Source: Kalmusia sp. IMI 367209 (lineage: Eukaryota; Ascomycota; Dothideomycetes; Pleosporales; Didymosphaeriaceae). From it: a stretch of DNA of 64,000 nucleotides. Location: positions 2,294,001 to 2,358,000 of the forward strand of contig JAPEUQ010000004.1 of assembly GCA_027946365.1 (NCBI GenBank). Reading direction: 5' to 3'. The stretch's first letter is position 1; each line of letters opens with the position of its first letter. Below the pieces are notes generated by a model. The model ran no database searches. It was given only the letters and a program-made list of their open reading frames with translations, and was not told the DNA's origin. Of this stretch, positions 10,822-21,561 are shown piece by piece. A program made the translations under genes and the position numbers.

Positions 10822-13150
10822 AGTTGATGTTCGAAGAGTTGGCCACTCTTATACAACCAGCTCTGAAAAGCATCGTGAAGCCTATACGGGCGAGAAAGGT
10901 CGAGCCAGTGCACCGCACGAAACTAGCTCGTGGCGCGGTATGTAGAAGGAGCTGCCAAGTTCAGCCGCAATCCCTGGACAAGACTTTCTGCCCATCAAGC
11001 GACCAATCAGAGCCCCACTGCTCGTTCAAATGGAGTTAAACGGTTAGCTGACTGGGGGCTTATTACTTGACAAGAGATTTGAACGAACGTAAATAGGTCT
11101 AATTGTTCTTGAAGTGCGACCTTACCTTGTTTGGCGAATAACTGGAGACAGCCTGGGTATAGTAAGCTAATCAGCCCCCACGCATGTACCAACAGCTGGC
11201 ACGCACGTGCTGTTGGAATCTCGGCGACAACGCCTCCATCATGAATAACCCGCGCTGATCCAGCTGAATGAGGCCTGGTCTTTGAAAAACCCAGTATCGT
11301 AAGGCAATTTTGTTCGTTGCCTATTGTTAACTTGGATATAGTAAACTAAGGTAGCAATCTAAGGAAAGCTTAAATTCACCGCGTGAATGAACGTGGTTAG
11401 TGTTACTTCTCGGCTCGCGAAGCCTTCTGTACCGGGGTGTTATATGAGGGCTATCATTCTGCCGTCTTACTGCAGCCCAAGACTTTGATGTGCAAGCAAT
11501 TAAAAGGCATTCGACAAAGCCAGGAGCGTCGGAAGTTGAGGGGGGGCGGGGCTCTTATTCTGATCGAGTAAATGCTCCAACGCCCGCTCGCCATTCAGAT
11601 AGAACTCGTGCGATATATACAGCAGCATCACCTACACTAAATTTTCTAGCTGCGCTATGTCGCTGTCTCATAGTAGTGATACTACGGCGTGCCTACCACA
11701 GAGAAAGCTGCAAAGAAAGATCTTGAAGTTTATGCTATACCTTCATTATTAGACTTGACATGAGTGGGTCAAAGTGAAGCATCAGCAAACTCGTTACCGG
11801 ACATGAACCATACATAGACACCAGTCATCAACAGCCTGGCAGGTCGTGCTTGGCGTCTATGAGCCAACCTACCATCACAGAGCATGCATCGATTTCGGAT
11901 CTATCTTGGTGTTTGATTGGTAATGCGCAGTCTTCATCTCAAACCTCCCTCTCATTTAATGCTTGACAGAAGCAGACAAATGCTCAATATTGCCTATCAT
12001 ATAGATAGGCAAGGATTGAAAAAAAAAAAAAACCTTGGTATAGACACAGATCTGATTTGGTTGCAAAAGGGAAGCATAGTGCGTGCAACAAGGCATGAAA
12101 ATACAAAATTAGTCATCAAATATGAGTGGTCACTAAGCATTCACGGCAAGCACACATGCTCTAGCGCTTGCTAAATCCATCCATTGAGATCAATACTTAC
12201 CCTGAAAACCCGTTGAACTAGCTGGTTCAAAATATCAAGGAGGCAAGATAGACTTCACAAACCAATCGTTAATATAATGAAACGTGGTTACTTACACGAC
12301 CAACTAATCGTTCATACATACAAGCGAAGAAACCGCTGGCATAGTCACAAAACCGTAGACACAGTTTTACCGTCCCTCGTCTAACTGACATGTGGAGAAT
12401 TCAACTCTCACGGCATAGAAATGGTACAAATAATTCATATAGTGTTCGGTTTCATCACCTAACCACAGCTTATTCACAGAATGACGACCCTTGATCTCAT
12501 TACTTAGACTTCTCCAATGTCAACTCAAAACTCAATCTTTAGGTGTCATATTTATATCCTCAATTTTGTAGCCCATGGTATGCCTGAACACATGCAATTT
12601 CCACTACGATGTTGAAGTCGTGAGAGATCACTCGTAAGTCGTTGCAGTGTTTATAATGACTCCGCACAACAAAATTGATTGATATGAATCCAAGTTGGTG
12701 AAGAAATATCCAAAAGACCCAATCTTCATGGTACAAGTCTCCTGACCATTTTCCAATCCCATTCATTAGGACTGGCATTTGTTACTGGTCCAGTGTATGA
12801 GGATACCTCACAGTATACAAGGAAGCCAGCCACCTTTACAAGCATTAAGAACTGAAAAGAATGACAATCTGCAGTTGCAGATTATCACAGCTATGCATGT
12901 GTTTTAAGCCGCCCAAGCACTGTAAGCACTTGTCGGGCTAATTTAGCTGAGTTTCCAGTATGTGGGCGGCTTTCTGAAATGCACCACGGAGCTTCAAGAG
13001 CGTTACATATGAAGCACATAACATCACTATAGATTGGAAATTCATGTGGCAACAAATTCAGTTCGTCGCCATAAACACTCTCCCGCATTTCATTGTCACA
13101 ATCCAAACCCCAACTTTTGCCCAAACATCTACTCACTCCCCTATAAACTC
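10822..13150. other. Gene-poor AT-rich stretch
   Basis: Over 2.3 kb without a convincing gene. It contains an A13 run near 12019 and scattered frames of 60-90 codons without motifs. No transposon domain, tRNA or long repeat was recognised. Confidence 0.5.
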
Positions 13151-13253
13151 TCATCACAGTCCTCTCCAATCATCGCATTCCCTCCGCCTCACCAACCCAG
13201 CAGATCAATCCATCGCGTTGCCGAACAAGACACTTACCACCACGTCCGCTAGC

Positions 13254-13474
13254 CAGCCGCCAACCTCCAATACACTGGCTCCATCTCCTCCGCCTCTGAC
13301 CCCACCTACCTCAACATCCTAGATCAACGACTTACTGAAAAGCGACAACAAGACGACTACACCCAGTACATGGTGGAATTCAGGAGGGAGGATATTCGCT
13401 CAGGAGCTGAGGTTAGAGCTGATCGGCAGCCTGACCCACTCGAAACGATAGCTGCTGTGTTAATTATTGGTGTA
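13254..13474 (+). pseudogene. Possible exon or remnant of a small unknown gene
   Basis: After an acceptor-like CCGCTAG, a frame stays open for about 70 codons and looks coding: it reads through YTGSISSASDPTYLNILDQR and RLTEKRQQDDYTQYMVEFRR to a TGA near 13476. A CTATAAAC box and pyrimidine-rich leader lie at about 13140, but no in-frame ATG follows before this exon, so the start may be lost. A second frame at about 13500-13667 (GGFLNGMHAMRAMFKNLKLG) could be a later exon. No family is recognised. It may be a decayed gene or a chance open frame. Confidence 0.3.
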
Positions 13475-14170
13475 TGAGTGGTATAGTATGAGTGGCGGGG
13501 TACACTTTTATGCTCAGGCTTCGATTGAGTATGTGCACGTAGGAGAAGGGGGATTTTTAAATGGAATGCATGCGATGCGGGCGATGTTCAAGAATCTCAA
13601 GCTTGGCGGTCATGTCGCGCAAGCAGATCCGAATCCTGAAGAAAACAGTATCAGAGGGTTTGGATGAGAATGTGGACGAAGGAAAAGGCGAAGGCGAAGG
13701 CGGAGGTGGAGGTAATGTGGATTATGGTGTGGATGATGAAGTGATGACTGAGTATGGTGAGAAAGACGCATAGTTTGTTTCTGAGGCGGTACTGTGCATA
13801 CAACAAAGGGAATTCCCCAGGTTTTTACTGCTGCAGCAGGCATCGTAGCAATCATTCCAGCATCCTATCAAGATTCAAATATTGATAGCACATATTAGCT
13901 ACCCTTCGCCAGGAGCACGGCAACGTTGAAACCGCGGGTTAACTAGCCATCCACGACAAGCGTTCGCGTCAAACAAGCATCGCAAAATGTACACCTCCTA
14001 GTGTATATCTAGACGTCAATTGAAAAAACTTCGGGTATCTATACTCTAAACCAGACAAAAAGAAGATGATAATAAAAGCGAATGCGCTGCTCAGCGCCCC
14101 ATAAGTAAATTTACCAAAACTCCATCTCCACATAAACCCTACTACACTCCAAAACGTTCCTCTTCCACCC

Positions 14171-14572
14171 TTACCTCCTTTTGGAGAACGCGCCCATGAT
14201 CGAGTCCCAAATCAACACGACCGTGTCGCCTAGGCTGGGCCTCTTCTCCATCTCGCGGTCCTCATCGTAGCGGTCGGCGTGGTGCCCGTGATGCGAGTGG
14301 TGCGAGCGGTGCGAGTGATGGCTCTGCGACGACTGGCGGCGTGAAGGTTGCGGTGCAGCGGGGACTTGCTGCTGCTGCTGCTGGGCGTATGCATCGTAGG
14401 GCGCGAGGTGTTGCGGGGTGGGGGCGTAAGAGGAAGAGGCGTGGGGGATCATGGCGCCTTGGGATTGTTGGGCGGAATGGAGAGGTGCGTATGGTTGCTG
14501 TGGTTGTTGTGGTTGTTGATGATAGGAGGGTTGCGAGTCGTAGGTTTGAGGCTGCGAGCCGTAGGAAGTCAT
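14171..14572 (-). CDS. Gln/His-rich small protein with conserved-looking C-terminus
   Basis: A 133-residue single-exon protein. The N-terminal two thirds is low complexity: Gln/Pro/Tyr-rich (HQQPQQPQQPYAPL, a QQQQQQ run) and then a His/Ser tract (SHHSHRSHHSHHGHH). The last 30 residues are different and ordered-looking: KRPSLGDTVVLIWDSIMGAFSKRR, an amphipathic/hydrophobic helix closed by basic residues. The tail could bind a membrane or a partner; that is inference. The low-complexity part has shadow frames on the plus strand made of the same repeats, but only the minus frame gives a plausible protein. Function is unknown. Confidence 0.6.
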   Translation of the reverse strand: MTSYGSQPQTYDSQPSYHQQPQQPQQPYAPLHSAQQSQGAMIPHASSSYAPTPQHLAPYDAYAQQQQQQVPAAPQPSRRQSSQSHHSHRSHHSHHGHHADRYDEDREMEKRPSLGDTVVLIWDSIMGAFSKRR

Positions 14573-16418
14573 GTTTGTGTGTTGCGAGGATTTGGTGTCG
14601 TCCTCAGTCGCTGCTGTTGAGATTGGAATCAGCGTTGGAGAGCGTCTGGTATGTGAGGTTCAACGCAAAGAAGGGCCAAAGCAGGCTGGATTGATATATG
14701 ATGTAAAATGTTTGCTCGTTGTCGCCGATACGCTGATCGGGGTGCCTGATTTGCTTCTCAGCGGTGTCGATCGTTCCCGGGTGTGCTGCGGTACAATCTG
14801 CACGTCGAGGTTGGTGGTTCGCTGATCTTTTCGTATTTGGGTTGCCTTGTCTGCAGGCGTTTGCCTGTTATGTACGTATCCGGCAGTCCTCGCAACAAAG
14901 ATATCGCTTGAGTATATATCACGCTCTCCACAAAGACCTTTTCGTTCGTAGAAAGTTGAGTCATCTCGTGATATATAAGCCCTCTCGTCTGATGCTGCCT
15001 AGACGGTATCGCCTCCAGCCGTATCACGAGAACGTTTGCTCAGCCTTGCCGGCCGATTCGGCCCTACCGCAGCCTCCCACTTTTCACATGCACCTAAACC
15101 CCAACGGTGACCGCAACACTTGGAGAGCCTATCTTTTCAAACAACGGGCTCCATCGGAACACGACTCCGAGGGTAGTTGCATGGTTGGCATGTAAGCGAG
15201 AAAGGTAAAGTGAGAGGGGAGGGGCAAAGCGCAGGGATGGTGACGTCGATGGGCTTGGCGTGAGGGTTGGCAATGTCTTGCGGGAGGATGAAAAGGGTTT
15301 GTGGAGTGCAGGCGTGGTGTGCCTGAGTTTAGTGTCGAAGGAGGATTATATGGGTGCGGAGGTCGGGATGGTGGTTGGCTCGCTGCGTATGGCGGTTGCG
15401 AGGCTGAGTGGCAGGCAGTACGAGGGGCGAGCAAAGCAGCCTGGCGGGGGGGCTGTAAAACGTAGATGACCCTATAGCGCATCGCGCAAGGTTGAATTGC
15501 TTGTTGAAGTTTCGTAGAACTTGAGTATGGATCATGGCGTGTGGGTGCTGGTTGTTGTCAATTCGTAGTTGTTTCTTCGTGCATCCTCGATAGGAACCAT
15601 CGGGCGGTACCCGGCGCTACCTCTTGGCTCATCTATAATGCGAGGACACGTGTATATTACCACTATGTCGTCGCTAGACTATACAGTGGCCGAAATGTGT
15701 AACAATGGGCTAGACACATGCCACAAAAATCCCGGTGGGTACGCTCATAAACTCACTGAACTGAAGAAGCGAACTCAGGAATGACTTAAATGTTTTGCTG
15801 CTGTATTGCTCCCATCTCACGCGATTTTGACTGCCGAATCCAGTATCCACCAACACCATGCTCAAACATGAACAAGCCTTTGCAAAATGCTGATGCCGCG
15901 CGTATGCTGTGCCTCCTTCGTACAACATGACTTCCGTCTATAATCTTACCGTGAGATCAGAACCCGATCCAAACGCCAAAACAAGGGTCCGACCGCCTCG
16001 ACACATCAACTTCAGCGCTTGAAGTGTTGTTGCCGAGAAAGAATGTGTATGAAAACAAAATAAGAGGGAATATGCGATATAAAGAAAACGCTGCCGTCCC
16101 TGACCGTTCCTGCTTTTTTTTTTATATGTCCAACGCCCTTCTTTGGGTCCTGTCTATATCCGTGGCACAGCCGACTGTTGCGCCTGTAGTAAGGCGGCAT
16201 GGTCGGGCCTGGTGCATCGCCTTGCGGAGTCCATAGAGACGCTTCTCGGGGAGCAGGCGCCCCGTTGGGAACAACGTGTGTCATCGTCCCAGCGAACCTC
16301 TTTTTCCGTCCAGGCCTCCCGTCTGACAATATGTAATGTGTCCAAAATCATGTACAAGAAAGTCGTTGCTCAATCCGGTGTTTCCGCGAGCGACGATTCA
16401 TGAGAAACCGAGCGGCGC
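14573..16418. other. Intergenic stretch
   Basis: About 1.8 kb between two minus-strand genes. It should contain the promoter of the Gln/His-rich gene and the 3' end of the mannosyltransferase gene. Short frames on both strands (14764-15195, 15129-15482) show no motif and are mostly low complexity. A T10 run occurs near 16115. Confidence 0.45.
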
Positions 16419-17751
16419 TCAGTTGAATATCTGGCCTATGTGGCGCTCGTTTTCAGGCTTCCAGGTGCCTGTGTACCAGTCAGCCTTTTTGCAACGTGTA
16501 GTGGCGGATTTCCAAAACGCCGTGACCAACATCGGGTATCATTGTGACACCGACGATGTAAATCAAGTGCGACGCAAAAAAAAAAAAAGGTGCGCAGTGT
16601 CACCAATAGTCGACTTGAAGAGAAAAGTGTCACGTACCTTCAAATTGATGCTTCACAAAAGCCATTGGGTCATCCTCTTCGCCAGCGTTCATCGTCTTGA
16701 TGCCTGGGCTGAAGCTCGTGATGGGAAGGATGATGACGTCGCCAACCTTCTTTGGTTGCTTCATGCCTGTGAAGTGCGTATACGTGATGTTGCCCTTGCT
16801 GGTGCTCATGTCAAAGTACGAAGGGTTGTTGAAGAAGGAGAAGATGGTGTCGGTCCACAAGCCAGGGCCCGTGAACTCGATAATGCCCTTGTGGTCCTTG
16901 GTGAGCTTGCCCTCGGCTTTGCGCTTCAAGGTTTCCTGCGTAATGTTGGCGACAACGTCGACCAAGATGGGGTGACCGGGCTTGGACTGGATGGTCCACT
17001 GGCAGAACTGGATGCGCCGGGCATACCAGTCGGCCCAATCCGGGCGATCCGGATCGGCTTCGATGCCAATGACCATGCCATACGAGTTGCTGGGCACGTC
17101 CGAAGGGATCCAGTCGGCGGCGCTCTTCAGAGAGTGGGTGTCGATGTCCGAGTAGATGCCGCCCCTGGCGAGGAGAATCAGGTAGCGGAAGAAGTCGGCC
17201 TTGAGGACGGGGACGGGGAGGGCGTTGTAGGCCTCGAGGACCTGGGGAACGGAGGCGTAGAGGTGCCTGATGAGGTGCACGGCAACATCATCGGTGATGA
17301 CCTCGTGAACAAAGCTAGGGTGGTTGATGGTCCAGCTGGCCTCGGCCTCGCGGAACTCTTCGTTGAACTGGCCCTGGGCGGGCGTGTACTTCCACGTCTG
17401 CCAGATGTAGGCCGGGAACTTTGCGTCGACGTCGTAGGGGAACTGGTACTCGAGCTGCTTGTGCAACGGCTTCTTGTGCAGCTCGTCCAGGCTGATCTGC
17501 TCCTTGACCTTCTTCGGCACGTCGGGGGTGTCGAAGGCCTTGTCCGTTTTGGCCTTGTCGGCCTTGGTCTTGTCCTGTTTTACGTCGTGTTTTGCGTCGT
17601 GGGGTTTCGGCTTGTGCATGGATGCGGGCTTGGGCATATCGTTTGCATTGCGGTAGACGACGGGCGCGTTGGACCCGTGGTGGCTCTTGAACAGGAAGAA
17701 GAGGGTGAGGACGGCGAGGGAAAGCACGAGGGCTTTCTTGAAGGTGAGCAT
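16419..17751 (-). CDS. och1: OCH1-type alpha-1,6-mannosyltransferase (GT32), two exons
   Basis: Proposed model: exon 1 17751-16638 and exon 2 16468-16419, giving 387 residues. This is a type II Golgi protein with a short N-terminal tail, a membrane anchor at about residues 7-22 and a Lys/Asp-rich stem to about 85. A GT32 catalytic domain follows, with IWQTWK (116-121), the DXD-bearing GGIYSDIDTH (DID at 202-204), which binds the Mn-nucleotide sugar in this family, and PGLWTDTIF. OCH1 adds the first alpha-1,6-mannose of the outer chain to N-glycans in the Golgi. Exon 1 ends in HQFEG at a GTACGT donor; the 169 bp intron contains a homopolymer A/T tract. The tiny exon 2 encodes TWKPENERHIGQIFN and restores the usual W-K after the H-x-F-x-G motif. 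HOC1-like paralogues are the main alternative. Confidence 0.88.
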
Positions 17752-18095
17752 CGTGGCCTCGGGTGGCCAGAGCCTGGGAGAGGAGGAGGGAGGAGGGCGA
17801 GGGGACGGCCTGACCGGAGGCGTGGAGGTGGTGGATGCGAAGAAGCAGAGCTGGACGGATGCAGTGCAGCCAGGGCAGGCGCGGGAGATATAAGATTATG
17901 CAGATTGTTCGTACAGGCCCCTGTCTGCTCGTGATTCGCGCGGGTCGGTGCGTCTGCGGGAGTCCCTTCCTGGGCAGAGAAAGAGAACCTTATCAGCGAC
18001 CCGCGTTGCGTTCCACAGACCAGCCCGGTTCAAGCGATAGCACGGCGGGCCCTGGAAATTGCACGCTGCTGCTTTGGGGACCCGGCGAACAGCAA

Positions 18096-18120
18096 GGAGA
18101 GAGAGAGAGAGCGAGCGAGC
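18096..18120. repeat. GA-rich microsatellite
   Basis: A run of GA dinucleotides followed by GCGA units, about 25 bp, in the intergenic region upstream of och1. Confidence 0.8.
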
Positions 18121-18471
18121 ATACAGAACACACATACACACAACAAGAGACAAGAGGACAACGAAGAAGCAGGCCTTTGTTGCGCGGCGGAGCCTGCGAC
18201 TTTTTTCTCTGTGCCAGCCCTCATGGGAGCCGGTTTCAGAGATGCGCTAAGCTTCGGAGCGCCGTTGATCGATAGCGTGCCAAAATGGCAGGCTGGCTCT
18301 CAGAGCCGCGTCGTGGTTCCTGGACGGGACGCGGGCGCAAATTGTCCGGACCGCAGACCTGCCCCGACGAGACTTGGACGCTGAAGATCGCTGTCTGTCT
18401 GCGACGGCCGTGGTGGAGCAGCTGGCACGTCGTGCCTTGCCTCCCGCAGACGACTCGCTGCAAGCCCTTCT

Positions 18472-18474
<3 letters not shown>

Positions 18475-18503
<29 letters not shown>
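18475..18503. repeat. (GCC)n trinucleotide microsatellite
   Basis: About nine consecutive GCC/CCG units. They generate long poly-Arg or poly-Gly/Ala runs in the shadow frames here, which is why those frames were not called as genes. Confidence 0.9.
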
Positions 18504-18686
18504 TGAAGGGCCACGCGTTGACACGACGAGTGCTGCCCTCCTCTGCACCCTGATTCGACGACACTCCAACACCCCGATCACGAAGACGTTGCCCCTTTCT
18601 GGCCGCCGGTTGCTACGCCTCACGTCGTGCGAGACATGGACGACACCCGTCCATCGTCTTATGTCACTCTCCAGGCCCCCTTCCTT

Positions 18687-18723
18687 GCTGGCGCTGGCGC
18701 TGGCGCTGGTGCTGGTGCTGGCA
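18687..18723. repeat. GCTGGC/GCTGGT hexanucleotide repeat
   Basis: About six imperfect units of GCTGGC or GCTGGT in tandem. Confidence 0.8.
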
Positions 18724-19003
18724 CTGTGCACGCTTGCGCGGCTGCTGTTGCGTCGGCAGGCTGAAACAAAGCGCGGCTTGCCCCATCGTCGCACGCTTGC
18801 GGCCTGGAGATCCCAGCCGCCATGGCGCAATTTGTTAGCCAGCTTCTGCACCCACCCTGGCGCTGCCTCTCGCATTCGCCGCTCGTGTCCAAAATAAACA
18901 TGCCCTTCGCCTGCCGCGAATGCGACTCGTACTCTTGGTCTACACGAGGGCTAACACGAGGGCCTCGTTGCTGCGGTGACTGGTGGGCTCCGTATCCACA
19001 CGT

Positions 19004-19034
19004 CACTCACACTCGCACTCACACTCACACTCAC
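19004..19034. repeat. ACTCAC tandem repeat
   Basis: Five near-identical ACTCAC units with one ACTCGC variant. Confidence 0.85.
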
Positions 19035-21167
19035 CCGTGGCCGAAGCACAGACTCCGCCCCGCAAGCAGACTTTCCGACATCTCACTCATCATCACTCAG
19101 CGACATGCCACATGCCCAAGCCTTCTCCGCAACCATGACCTGTGGCGTTATCAAGCTTCGCTCACCGCGCTCCTCCCGGCAGCTTGTCTTCACAGGATGA
19201 TAAGAGACAGAGGGCCTGAATCCCCCAAGTGCGATGCACATTCTCTCCATCGAGGAATGCTGCCATGTCTCATTTACTCGGCTGTCGATGCTCCGAAACG
19301 CTGCATTCAGCCATACGACAATGACGATCGCCAACCTTCCTACGGTAGATATCGACTCTTATCTATCCTACGTGCTGCAACTTTGCATCACGATAGGGAA
19401 TACCAGGCCCGTCTACCCTAGTCCGTCGCACAGCTTCATTGCCAATACGGAGGGGAAGCGCATTGGCATCCCACGCTATACGCACATGCATTGACACCGC
19501 ACTATACGCCCACGCATGAACCCGTCGACTTTTATTTATCTGACACCTTCTTGCAAACGTCACTCGAAACGTTCCATTTACCAGCCATGCCAATGCTCAG
19601 CATCATGCGGGGCCGATAGTTCTCTCCCGGGGTGCTGACGCGTTCTGTATACCATTTTTGCATCTTACACTGCCTTCTGTACAAGTGGGGAAAATGCGTT
19701 TGTGCTTACGGGCCTTGCCCGCAACTACTGTCGCAGCCGAGAACTGACATGGGAAACAAGCCTTTCCGCTCACGCCTGGCGGCAGTTTCAAATAACCTCA
19801 GGCCGTCGAGCAAACGAGGCTCCGCAACACTTCACTCGTTTCGGAACCCGCACCAGAAATAATACACAGACGTACCAAGGGCTTGGGACGGCTTTGCGTC
19901 TTCCCTCGACTTCCAAGCTTCGCTCGATGACTTCATTCTCCAGTATCCTGGTATACATGGCTCCGTGCTGTGTACATGAGACGCGGTTCGCTTGCATCGT
20001 ACGACCTAGTCCAGTTGATTGCCCTTTTCGGCAGCCAGTGCAGATGTCCAGAGTAGCCTTGTGTTCACTCCCCACAACCCAAGGGATTCATGCAACGCAG
20101 AAACGGGTTCAGATGCCTGCATCAGAGTAGCGGATTTGCGCGCCATCTCGTGACCCATTGGTGATTCACAAGCGGAGCGTGTCCAACACCATTTCGTGTC
20201 ACACTCATAACTGACCCTATCCGTTGTAACTCTTGTCAATTACTGCAGTGGCGTGTTCAGGTTACTAAATGACACTACCAATGACACCACCACAGAAGCA
20301 CAAGGGCTTCGCTTTTAGACACTTTACAATATGCAATGCGTAGCGCGCAGGGCATCGAGGACTACCATTCCTTTTACGCATCTAGTCTTAAACATCACAC
20401 ACCGTCTACCCTCGAGCATCACGCGCCGATCCATTCTCACTTTGCCTCCTCACCATAGACAAGACAAACAAGGAGGTTTTCACCCACAGCGACTGCGATA
20501 CGTGCATTCCTCCAAGGTGATCTCGCACCCTCCATGCATTGAAATACTACTTTCCCAAAAGGTCCATAGTCCCACGATTACACCTCCAATATTCAACATG
20601 GCTCTCCTATCGGGCCTTCTGTTCGCACCAACGATATCGCCCGGAAATTATTATTTGCTACGCTGCGTACAGGACCCCTCCCCAACAACCACTTGAGCCA
20701 TCTCGTCTCGGTCAAATCAAACATCAGCGTCCATGCGCTCTCTTAATGTCTCCATCCATCCGTCTGGTTGACACAGGGATACATAGCCGCCGGCGCTCTC
20801 CAATCAATCGCATCCGCACGCCACTCGACGCCACCAATATGACCCAGCCAGGCGCTTCAATTTCCAAACACCAGCATAGCGCGCAAAACGAAATCGTTAG
20901 ATAGATGGACGCAGCTACTACGCCCATCGCCATGACACAATCACCGCTGCGCAAAAGACTCTCTTGACCCACAAAAAAAAAGCAGCCGAGTTCGTCCCCA
21001 ACGCACGCCGTGCCGCGTGGGAAATTGCATGCGCGAACCGCTTGTGTGTCCATACATGTTGTAACGAGAATCTATATCATCCTGTGTGCAAAAGTATCAC
21101 AACAAATCGCGGAACGAGACCAAAACGTGCAATGGGTTCGTGGCTCCGCAATCTAACAAGCTTTCTT

Positions 21168-21216
21168 ACTCAGGATCCTTTCGCGTGCGGACCTGGACCG
21201 CACGCAGATCCTGAGT
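21168..21216. repeat. Interrupted inverted repeat (hairpin)
   Basis: The outer arms ACTCAGGATC / GATCCTGAGT are perfect 10-bp complements (21168-21177 and 21207-21216). The inner arms GCGTGCGG / CCGCACGC are perfect 8-bp complements, separated from the outer arms by a small asymmetric bulge. The loop is ACCTGGA. It lies in non-coding DNA about 350 bp beyond the 3' end of the leucine-rich-like gene. Confidence 0.8.
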
Positions 21217-21561
21217 GCGGCACGGGCACGGGCACGGGCACTCCGCACTGCATCCTTTCAGCTGGCATCCTGCGACGCCCGGATCGTTGCTACAAAGATG
21301 CACGAGGGGGCCGGATCGGCCAAACTTCATGGTGGCTTACGCCGGATCCGTATCCATAGAAGGCCGCGACCGGCGCGAAGAGGTTCCCAAGGGACGTTGA
21401 AAGGTACATGGGAAGTCGACGGTCCCCGTAGCGGGCCCTTCATCGTGTACGATGCAATAAAAGCATGCTTTGCAGATTGGCTCATTGCTGTGAGGTCGGG
21501 CGTGTTACCCTAGGTGGACAATACACGATGACACTTCCAAATCTTCTCGTCATCCATGGGC

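Larger units (their letters stand above)
17752..21561. other. Long gene-poor region rich in simple repeats
   Basis: About 3.8 kb with no convincing gene. It contains GA, GCC, GGCGCT and ACTCAC simple repeats (18096-19034), a GGGCAC repeat near 21220-21242 and a strong hairpin at 21168-21216. Overlapping frames of up to about 200 codons on both strands are low complexity or mutually antisense without motifs. The left end probably holds the och1 promoter. Confidence 0.45.

Noticed and set aside
16336..17934. 532-codon plus-strand frame over och1
   Set aside because: Val/Gly/Asp-rich shadow of the GT32 gene on the opposite strand, without its own motifs.
18236..18897. Overlapping Arg- and Ala-rich frames on both strands
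   Set aside because: Generated by GCC and GCTGGC microsatellites; no start context, splice or domain support.
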